From: Euperipatoides rowelli
Lineage: Eukaryota > Onychophora > Udeonychophora > Euonychophora > Peripatopsidae
NCBI GenBank assembly: GCA_003024985.2
Contig: PXIH01S0000788.1
DNA: 15,788 nt
Reading direction: 5' to 3' (one strand)
The translations under genes and the position numbers were made by a program. Below are positions 9,100-15,788 of the stretch, piece by piece. Position 1 is the first letter of the stretch. Each line of letters opens with the position of its first letter. The notes below the pieces were generated by a model. It made no database searches, was not told the DNA's origin, and saw only the letters and a list, made by a program, of their open reading frames with translations.

Positions 9100-9934
9100 C
9101 AGGGGTGCCCAACCTTTTGGGTTTATGCGAGCTTTTTTTTAGTCGAATGACTCCATGATCTACTCGTGTATGTGGGTAAAAATATAGAATTACTATCATT
9201 TATATTTCAATAGGGACAAAGTATCAAAATATAAATAAATAAATAGAAAGAGAATAAATAAAATTAAAAACAGAAATTTAATATATTTTTAATTTTCTGA
9301 AAATTCTCAATAAAGTATTGTACAATATAAAATACAATCAATATTATAAAAATATATAGTCCCACCTAATTAAATAAGTTTTTAAACAAAGAAAATCCAT
9401 TTTATTTTTTCATTAGAAATAAATTAGAAAAAAAAAGGAGCGATGCTATGCCATTTTTTAAAAAGAGAACAAACAAACATTAAAAAGGTTTTATGCAGAA
9501 GAGAAAAAAATTGGGATTATAACATTCTAAGAAATGAATTTCTATTCATTTGCCACAAGTTCCAGCTCATCCTAATTCCCTCAATAGCATATTGCATAGA
9601 GGGCACTGTTAAAAGTGATTCTTTCATAAAAGCCTTTAAACAGTTAAGTCTAACTCAATAAAAGTTGTTTCAACTGTATATTAATAGTAAATTGATCATT
9701 TCTTGGATCTAGTAAATTGTGAAAAGCCTTTTAGGATTCATGTTAAGAGTGAGGAAACTCACATAAAAGTATTATATTTGACTAGGGTGTGTATATTTAA
9801 ACTGTTTATTAAGGGATTACTCAAATTAAAAAAATATGATTTTAAGTATATGAAATTGAGGAAAAAAAGAAATATCTACCAAACACGTCAAGATCGACTG
9901 GTAGATGTCACGATCAACTGGTTAAATAACTCTG
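9100..9934 (+). mobile_element. hAT-type DNA transposon remnant, about 835 bp
   Basis: The left terminus CAGGGGTGCCCAACCTTTTG is a hallmark hAT terminal repeat. The right end, read on the minus strand, is CAGAGTTATTTAACC, matching 10 of the first 15 bases of the left end, so the terminus has decayed but is in the right place. Near both ends are GATCTAC/GATCGAC motifs (9158-9164 and, on the right, GATCGACTGGTAGAT at 9892-9906), the subterminal pattern seen in this hAT group. I find no convincing 8 bp target-site duplication. The interior holds decayed coding sequence described separately. Confidence 0.7.
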
Positions 9935-9951
9935 CTGTAGTAGAATTCTAG
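9443..9951 (+). pseudogene. Possible fragments of a hAT transposase C-terminus
   Basis: Two plus-strand open frames (72 codons at 9443-9661 and 82 codons at 9703-9951) fill the right half of the hAT-type element. The first contains FQLILIPS followed by VKSDSFIKAF, which loosely resembles the LQ-ELI-LQ...LK-F part of hAT transposases of the ZBED/GTF2IRD2-like type. The second contains SEETHIKVLYLTRV followed by LLKLKKYDF, loosely resembling the TDEHL-VLRIAT...LVK-K region near the C-terminus of those proteins. Its position just before the GATCGAC subterminal block fits a 3' coding end. The second frame reads past the element's right end, so its terminal codons are not transposase. The key catalytic region is absent, and the match is by memory of the family pattern; chance is not excluded. 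Confidence 0.3.
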
Positions 9952-10407
9952 AAATATGTGTTAAATCAAAAACTTTATTTCCATTTTTAATGTAGTCTTT
10001 GAATCATGTTTTTTAAAAAAAACTAAATTTCTATTTACTATTTTACTATCTAAAACTCCTCTTAAAATTTATAACCAAAAAAATTCAATAGTAATGTATG
10101 GCAGCGATCACCCTTAGTAAATGTCACTTCTCGTAATTGAATTTCAACCTATAAAAAAAATCAGCTTGTAAAAGTAGAACAATTAATTTTATTTTAATAA
10201 ATATAACACCATTGGGTGATAAAATATCTATCTGAATGACCGTATACGATTCTCAAAGCTCTGTAGACTGATGACAATAGGCAGTAAAATAATCCAGAGT
10301 TAATATACTGTATAATTACCAATTCTGCAGAATATGCAATGATTGTTGAATTTTATAAAAATCTGGACGTCCAAAATATCTGAAGTTTAATGCTTAAAAT
10401 TACTTAC
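9935..10407. other. Probable intron of the minus-strand gene, no feature seen
   Basis: AT-rich sequence between the hAT-type element and the exon at 10408. On the minus strand it lies immediately downstream of a strong donor site (GTAAGT at 10407-10402). No further exon was recognised. Confidence 0.5.
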
Positions 10408-10473
10408 CCCAATCTTTATTCCCATAGCCTCGGCCTGACTGATAACCGCCCTGACGCTGGTAATTGGACTGAC
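10408..10473 (-). CDS. Internal exon B, Gln/Gly/Tyr/Arg-rich segment, hnRNP-like protein (partial gene)
   Basis: This is a 66-base internal exon on the minus strand. The acceptor is a pyrimidine-rich tract ending TATTTCAG and the donor is GGG|GTAAGT, close to consensus. It starts with two bases completing a split codon and ends with one G, so it is phase 1-1 and can be skipped or repeated without breaking the frame. The 21 full codons begin QSNYQRQGGYQ and end SGRGYGNKDW, with a glycine codon shared across each junction. Such Q/G/Y/R-rich sequence with an RG dipeptide is typical of the unstructured C-terminal tails of hnRNP A/B/D-type RNA-binding proteins, which drive protein-RNA assembly in the nucleus. 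That identity is inference, since no RRM is in the window. The exon is a duplicate of 11572-11643, lacking two codons (QN) and differing at three-residue-altering bases. Other glycine-rich low-complexity proteins are possible. Confidence 0.8.
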
Positions 10474-11571
10474 CTGAAATAAGGACAGCAAGACATTATA
10501 AAAAAAAAATATAGTAATCAATGTAAAAATTACAATGATTAAATTATTAGGTTAAGGCATTTAGTTAAAGAATATCAAAGTTTAAATTTTAGGACAATTA
10601 TTGTATAGAGCTTTAATGTTAAACATTTATATATTTTGCGAATGTAATTACTAAGATATTAAATAAATAAAAACTAAGAACTGTAAAATTAAATAAATAA
10701 ATGTAAGACAACAATTTTAAAGTTTCTTAAGAAAAAAAAAATTATCATGCCAACTTACACGTTAATTAAAAAAAAAAATTTGATTAGTAAAAATTTATTC
10801 GACGACCGTACTAGACAAACTTGAATGATGGGAAAAGAAAAAAAAAGGTTTTGCCATATTCAAATTGCTCTTAATAAAATGTTCAAGTTGATGGACTTCT
10901 ATACAGGATTGATGGTGTAAACCTCAGAGTAAGGATTGGTAGAAGACACACATGAGTGTCAAGGTTGCACGTTATCAGTAAAAATAATTAGTCCAAAACA
11001 AAGTAGGCCTACTGTAGCGCTGCAATGTTTCTAAATCAGAAACAGGATCTTGGAAAAAGACATTGCCCTAAGTTGACATGGATTGATACCACTAGTGAGA
11101 CGTCAGGTGGGGGTTAAACATGATCAGAGGTCCATCAATTTGTCAGCACTCAGATATTAGTCAGCTACGTAATTTCTATCCATTTTAGGTTTTTACTTAA
11201 GGCATTTTGTAGATAAAGACTTATAAAGCAAACTGCTGTCATTTTTCAATGTTTAAGTAGATCTGTTAAAGTGATTTCACAAGTTTAATAATAAAAATCA
11301 AACTTTATTGGAAAAATTTAAATCGAAATGTTTATTGCACAAAGTAATTCTCCGATTTAATGCTACATAAATTTCTGATTTTCTTGCATATACTCTGGAA
11401 CGTAAGGGATAAAAACATGATTAGGACTGTCAACATCAAATGAAGACATATCTCTCCCCTTTACTAAACATGTGTTTACATAGTGCAATTACTGAAAACT
11501 GAAGGGAGAAGGTGAATCACAATGTTACATGTTGAATCTTAAAACTAAATTTAATTTGAAAAGTTATTTAC
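10474..11571 (-). other. Intron between the duplicated exons (1,098 bp)
   Basis: Bounded on the minus strand by the donor GTAAAT after exon A and the acceptor TTATTTCAG before exon B. It is AT-rich with poly-A runs. A less AT-biased patch at about 10905-11165 has no coherent frame and no bounded repeat. No third exon copy is seen inside. Confidence 0.7.
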
Positions 11572-11643
11572 CCCAATCTTGTTGTCCGTAGCCTCGGCCG
11601 GATTGATAACCACCCTGCCGCTGGTAATTTGAATTTTGCTGGC
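11572..11643 (-). CDS. Internal exon A, Gln/Gly/Tyr/Arg-rich segment, hnRNP-like protein (partial gene)
   Basis: This is a 72-base internal exon on the minus strand, upstream of exon B in transcription order. The acceptor reads CTATATTTCAG|GCC and the donor GGG|GTAAAT, slightly weaker than that of exon B. It is phase 1-1: two bases complete a split codon, 23 full codons follow, and one G is left over. The peptide begins QQNSNYQRQGGYQ and ends SGRGYGQQDW. Joined to exon B it would give a tandem repeat of an about 23-residue Q/G/Y/R-rich module with a Gly at the seam. Over the 66 alignable bases the exons differ at 11 positions: eight silent, three causing Q-to-N and Q-to-K. The family assignment (hnRNP-type tail) rests on composition and is weaker than the exon call itself. 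Confidence 0.8.
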
Positions 11644-12944
11644 CTGAAATATAGAAAATGGAATTTTTAAAAAAAAAACAAGTTATGTAAGAAAAATTTT
11701 CCAATCACATGGCTTCAAATTTCTCTTTGTTTATATTAAGAAAAACAAAATATATCTTGCACATGATTAATTTTTAACGAGAATATTTCTAGTGCTAAAA
11801 AACTACAGTAAAATAATTTCCTTCGTTTCCATAATACTCTTGAAATCTATACTTTTAGTCCAATATTTAAATTCAAAATGGGTAAAAATGAATCTTTTCT
11901 CGTCATCTCGTTTCCTTCAGACGTCAATTCAGTAGCGATTCCCTGTAATTATAAAATATTCAGAGTTCTACCACTGCAACACAGATAGTTTTAAAGCCAG
12001 TGTCATTTTATTAACTGATTGACTCCGCAATTTAATGTCAGAAAAACAAAATTGTCGGTCCATGACTGGAGTCAGTGTCATTTTCATTTATTGGTTATTT
12101 CTTAATATAATGTATTTTTTCAGAGCGCAGAGAAAGAGGTAATATCTATTAGCAAATTATCACATAAGTGACACTCATATTAACTTTAATTGTATTCAAA
12201 GTTTCATGTAAGATATTGTATTATTAAAAGTGGGGATTTCCAGGTTCGACAATAAGCACTGGTTTTCGGCTTCTGCACATTTTCACAAGACCAACGTCAA
12301 ATTAATCGCTTACAAAAATAATAGGTTAAGCTGTTTGTGGAAGTAACTGTGATCATAATTCAATTTTGACATTTGTTTAAAGATATTTTGGAGATTTATA
12401 TATTTTAAAAACAAGTCAATCTTCCTACATGTTGCCAATAATGAACAGTCGATTTAAATACCATTGGAAAGCTTTTATTAGATTTGAAAACTTATGTTTA
12501 AATTGAAAAAAAAGTGTGAGGAAAATCATTTTCCCCTATGATAAAACATTTGAAGAAATAAGAGCAATAACTTTGGATTGAGAGAATAAGTTATAAAACT
12601 TCTAATGGAAATAAAAACTCAGTTGAAAGCATCATTTCTATGTCATCCATTGTGAACAATCAAAAAGATGGATTGACCTATCTTGATTTGTTCCCATTTA
12701 TCTTGAAGGTTAACCCCATATGAGGAAAAAGAAAAATTTAGTCATACGTAGACGTTCAAAATGTGCTGATCTCACGTAAAGCTCAAAGAAATGTCTAAAG
12801 AAAGAGTGTTTGAAAATTTGATATCAGCCACATATTTAATCATTCCCCAATTTATATTGTATGAAATTATATCACAAAGAATATTGCAATGACTGAACAT
12901 TGAAAAGTTGGGAGTGTATAGTTCTGGAAAATAATTTTCATTAA
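11644..12944. other. Probable upstream intron, no exon recognised
   Basis: AT-rich sequence upstream (in minus-strand terms) of exon A. A 12-base motif, CAGTGTCATTTT, occurs at 11999 and again at 12074, and a TTTTTTCAG...GTAAT pair around 12117-12143 resembles a plus-strand micro-exon but is best explained by chance. No third copy of the Q/G/Y-rich exon is visible. Confidence 0.55.
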
Positions 12945-13611
12945 AGGTCAAATGTAACGGAATTTTATTATTTTTTATTATTATTGATTTTCAAAGATAA
13001 TTACTATAAAAAAAAAATTCCACTAATTTTTTTTTTTTTTAAAATGCATAAAAAAAAAGTTATTTAAAGATAAAATTAAGACTATTGCTATCCTCAGTCT
13101 GAGATTACAGTTTGAAGATTCCACTTTTTTTTGGGGTCTGAGATTAATTTGATGACAAAATAGCCTCTACAGCTGTTTTCTTTGTAATGATTTAACATGC
13201 AAATAGAGGTATTTTCAATCTGTATTAAAAGTCATTTTGATTTTGTTAAACAAAAAAATTGGACCATAATATCACAAAGGATGAATTTGATTCTGATTTT
13301 TTACAATTATTTAAACATTTAGACCATATGATATCCAGCTTTACGCTGACAAATATAGCAAATATTCTATAGTTAAGTATAGCAAGCTGTATTCATTTAT
13401 AGGCTATGATGTCACAAAATATCTCCCCTGGTGTGTAAAGTGGACAATGTTGTTTTAAGGGTGAGGGGCTAAAGACAATTATTTTAAAAATTGTGAATTG
13501 CAAATAACGTTTTTGTTTTTAATTTATTTATTTTTTATTTCTGGTGGAAATTTTTTTTTAGTAAAAACCTTTGAAAATCAATAATTAAAAAAAATCCGTT
13601 ACATTTGACCT
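12945..13611. mobile_element. 667 bp inverted-repeat element with TTAA at both borders
   Basis: The left end (AGGTCAAATGTAACGGA, from 12945) is the exact reverse complement of the right end (ending at 13611). The arms continue pairing with interruptions for roughly 100-120 bp: ATTATTGATTTTCAAAG, TACTA, an A run, TTCCAC and GTTATTT are mirrored in order. TTAA is present immediately outside each end (12941-12944 and 13612-13615), and similarity stops beyond it, so TTAA looks like the target-site duplication. No transposase is encoded. TTAA is the target of piggyBac-type transposases, but the ends lack the usual CCC start, so the superfamily is uncertain. Confidence 0.8.
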
Positions 13612-13615
13612 TTAA

Positions 13616-14100
13616 ATTAACACAAATGCATGTATTGTATGAGCAAAGTATTTTTTAAAAAAAAAAATGTTTTTAAAAAAAATAATGTGCTGTATATTTT
13701 TATACAGTATATACAGCTATTCCTCATTTGGAAAAACTCCTTCTTGGTATTAATTCCTAAAACCACATCCCCAACCAACCTCCAGCAAGTAAATCCTATA
13801 CAGATCCACTGCACAATATCTAGTAATCTACCTTGACAAAGTTATCAGAAACCTGGAAATATCACTGTATAACCATCTGCACAATAACAAGACTAAAATA
13901 GAGTCCCCAATACTGTGTGTTATATTATAACCTATAGAGGGCAGCACTATAAAGAACACTATTACTGAATGTTACTGTATATCATTATGACAATGTGCTG
14001 TTCATTATGATTCTCTATTAGAGAGAATTTCTGTTCATTCTTTTCTTAATATTTTGTTCTAATTAAAATCTTTCTCAAGCTAAAACTCAGTTTATTTGTT
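13616..14100. other. AT-rich spacer, nothing assigned
   Basis: Contains an ATACAGTATATACAG motif at about 13703-13717 and a short ATAGAGGGCAGCAC segment near 13934 that resembles pieces of arthropod retroelements but cannot be assigned. Opposed short open frames at 13617-13836 overlap each other and are low-complexity. Confidence 0.5.
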
Positions 14101-14770
14101 CAGATAATCTAATAAGTCCTCAAGAAGCATCAAATTCATTAACTTACAGTACAACTAAATCCTACAAAATGTGCACCACTACGTAACATGGGTTCCATAA
14201 AACCAAACTACATCCTATCGTCCCACTAGTTAAACAAATCTTAAAAGAAGTAGACTATGTCAACATATTAAGTGTAGCCATTCAAAACAATAAATGGGAC
14301 ACCCAAATCAACAATATCATAACAAAAAACAATAAAAACAATTTACCTTATATAAATAAATTACGAAGATTAGTAGCAAACGCTCAAATTATGACAAACA
14401 TATACATCACTTAAAGTACAAAAGACAAATCCTCGAATATTGTGTTGCTGTATCACAAGTAAACAATCTGTAACCTTGGAATCAATTAAAAAACGCTAAA
14501 TGAAAATTATCATGGGTAATCAGTTGCAAAGTTACGAACATTCACTACGACAACAAAGTCAAATCATCATCACAACGGAGGACTGAACTATCCATGAAGT
14601 TTGCTTATCAACTTTGTCATTTCCTTCACTACTTACAGAAAGTACATCATTGTTCAAACAGAGTAACAAAGAATACAAGCAAGCATACTATCCAGTTTAT
14701 TAAAACCATATTCTNAAACTCTCCCATAATTTTAATGATCAAACTCTTAATGATAACCTATAATTCCAAC
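14101..14770 (+). pseudogene. Dead LINE: reverse-transcriptase C-terminal region, CR1/jockey-like
   Basis: Pieces of one LINE polyprotein lie in the correct order in shifting plus-strand frames. VQLNPTKCA (14149-14175) matches the conserved segment after the polymerase core. Next come KEVDYVNILSVAIQNN and KWDTQINNII (14244-14324), then INKLRRLVANAQ. LEYCVAV follows (14432-14452), then MKIIMG with QSYEHSL (14500-14553), and QRRTELSMKFAYQLCH (14576-14623). Last is TKNTSKHTIQFIKTIF to NSPIILMIKLL. This order is familiar from CR1/jockey-group non-LTR retrotransposons (LNPTKC, LGVTI..L.W, ILEYC.PVW, RIILG..Y.SYE.AL, RR..LC.KFA). At least three frame changes and several stops show it is inactive. 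The catalytic core and endonuclease are not present. The ATG at 14594 lies inside the old protein and is not a start. Confidence 0.8.
14715..14715. other. Single ambiguous base (N)
   Basis: Unlike the Ns at 2659 and 4717, this one sits inside the LINE relic, and the reading frame and family pattern (F-I-K-T-I-F-x-N-S-P-I) run straight across it. It is therefore more likely one uncalled base than a contig gap. Confidence 0.6.
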
Positions 14771-14953
14771 ATTCCTACCGGATGTTGCACCCTAAAATGG
14801 CTGCTTTATATTTTTGTAAATAGATTTTATTTTGTAAATATAATTTTATGTTTAAGTTTGATACTTATTACTTATTTTTTTTATTTACTATTTCAATATC
14901 TGGCCGGAAGGAATGATATGTATTGACCATTGAGAATTGCAATGGATTGACCA
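14771..14953 (+). mobile_element. Probable LINE 3' untranslated tail
   Basis: Directly follows the LINE coding relic. It is T-rich with TTTTGTAAATA-like repeats, and the frame stays open to 14926 by low complexity only. It ends in short ATTG-starting repeats: ATTGACCA occurs at 14922-14929 and 14946-14953, exactly 24 bases apart, with ATTGAGA and ATTGCAA between. Short terminal repeats like this are known at the 3' ends of CR1-group elements, so 14953 is a reasonable guess for the element's end. Confidence 0.4.
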
Positions 14954-15788
14954 AGTTTCAACAAACAGTTGTGATCTAGGCAGTTCTTAGGGCCAATGGC
15001 GCTCATTACTTTTGGCGGTATCTTTGGTTATTTTAATTAGATTTTATATTCTCAAATGAATATTTATTTATTCTTTTTAATCGATTCTTGACTTGAATCG
15101 CTATGATGATTTTCATTTATTTTCATTAATGCAGTAGTCAATTGCTGCTTCGGAACTCACTTTTTGTAACTGACAATAACGATTGTGAAAGTGATTTGAA
15201 TAGCTTCTTTCAACCTTCTATGGTGTTCACAAATGGAGATTTCTATTACATTGTTACTGGATTTATTGTACTTCCATTGGATTTCATATGGATTGTTTGC
15301 TTAGTAATACTGACTTTATGATATGTTGTCTCTCTGGATTAAAATTTATTCATATTATGTTCAAGAATGCTGGATTACGATGTGGTTTATTTATCTACTG
15401 ACATTAACTTTGTTTCGTTGGTTGCTAATCAATTATGGTTTGGAAAGCATGTAAATCGGACTCACATCCGTAGGGCTAAGGTCTGGTATCTCTGACCAAT
15501 GATTAACTTTTGTCATTTTTTTATGTGTTTAATCTATAGTCAGTTGGATTGGAGTTTTGCTTTTTAGACAGCTAATCTCATATCTGAAAAAATAATTGGA
15601 ATAAAACAATTTTTTTTATTGTTTTTATATAGTTTAATATGTTCTTAATAAATCCCTGTAGTTTTTTTCCCATTTAAAATAGTTTAATATTAAGAATTTT
15701 AAAGAATCCCAGAGACGGTAAAATTATCTAAACCGTCAATAGCATTTTTCTATGTTAATTATTTCAGGATGGCCAATAGAGGAGCTGA
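14954..15788. other. Less AT-biased right edge with overlapping unassigned open frames
   Basis: The plus strand is open from 15130 to the stop at 15319-15321 (63 codons, no early ATG; internal ATG at 15220). This frame reads a serine/acidic part (TDNNDCESDLNSFFQPS) followed by a hydrophobic stretch that could span a membrane. A second plus frame is open from 15203 to about 15398 and contains several Cys and Trp. They overlap, so at most one could be real, and I recognise neither. Small hairpins occur at about 15080-15098 (CGATTC/GAATCG) and 15714-15737 (GACGGT/ACCGTC). No terminator, promoter or RNA gene is claimed. Confidence 0.3.

Noticed and set aside
12117-12143. Plus-strand micro-exon (TTTTTTCAG ... 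GTAAT)
   Set aside because: Only 15 bases between generic splice-like signals in AT-rich DNA, on the strand opposite to the supported gene.
12240-12252. GGTTCGA as a tRNA B-box
   Set aside because: No A-box, no acceptor stem or anticodon arm can be drawn around it.
13617-13836. Opposed overlapping open frames on both strands
   Set aside because: Lys/Phe/Ile-rich translations of A/T runs just outside the TTAA-bordered element; no motif.
14594-14926. Plus-strand 110-codon open frame as an independent membrane protein
   Set aside because: Its first half is the C-terminal part of the decayed LINE, with coding continuing upstream of the ATG, and its hydrophobic end is translation of the T-rich 3' tail.
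1-15788. CRISPR array, prokaryotic operon or phage-like system
   Set aside because: No regularly spaced repeats with unique spacers, no dense gene packing and no ribosome-binding pattern; exon structure and LINE/hAT relics indicate animal nuclear DNA.

Overview
The window is eukaryotic nuclear DNA, very probably from an invertebrate animal. It is strongly AT-rich, full of A/T homopolymers and decayed transposable elements, and has spliced exons with canonical GT/AG borders. I see no operons, ribosome binding sites, CRISPR arrays, tRNA or rRNA genes. The mix of hAT-type elements, small inverted-repeat elements and a CR1/jockey-like LINE tail would fit an arthropod, perhaps a chelicerate or crustacean, but the sequence does not settle the taxon.

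The only convincing host-gene sequence is on the minus strand: two short exons at 11572-11643 and 10408-10473 (transcription runs from high to low coordinates). They are tandem duplicates of each other. Both are phase 1-1 and each encodes a Gln/Gly/Tyr/Arg-rich segment ending in Asp-Trp-Gly, of the kind found in the low-complexity tails of hnRNP-type RNA-binding proteins. Eight of their eleven base differences are silent third-position changes, so both copies look to be maintained as coding sequence. The rest of the gene lies outside the window or was not recognised. Nearly everything between about 5.6 and 15 kb may therefore be intron of this gene, with transposons inserted into it.

Region by region: 1-2482 is low-information AT-rich sequence with a 43-46 bp tandem duplication (449-537), an 18 bp x 4 minisatellite (1045-1116) and two unassigned short open frames. 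From 2483 to 4895 there is an assembly anomaly: a 176/178 bp sequence appears twice, each copy ending at a single N, with 2,057 bp between the two Ns. That is what overlapping contig ends with another contig placed between them would look like. The inserted piece carries a near-perfect 150 bp palindrome (4475-4624). Next come a terminal-inverted-repeat element with three internal tandem repeats (5623-6568), a hAT-type non-autonomous element (7464-7795), a 161 bp tandem duplication (8357-8672), and a second hAT-type element with decayed coding sequence (9100-9934). The two exons follow, then a 667 bp inverted-repeat element flanked by TTAA (12945-13611), the 3' part of a dead LINE on the plus strand (about 14101-14930), and unassigned sequence to the end.

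Family names for the mobile elements come from recognising terminal motifs and protein patterns, not from any database search.
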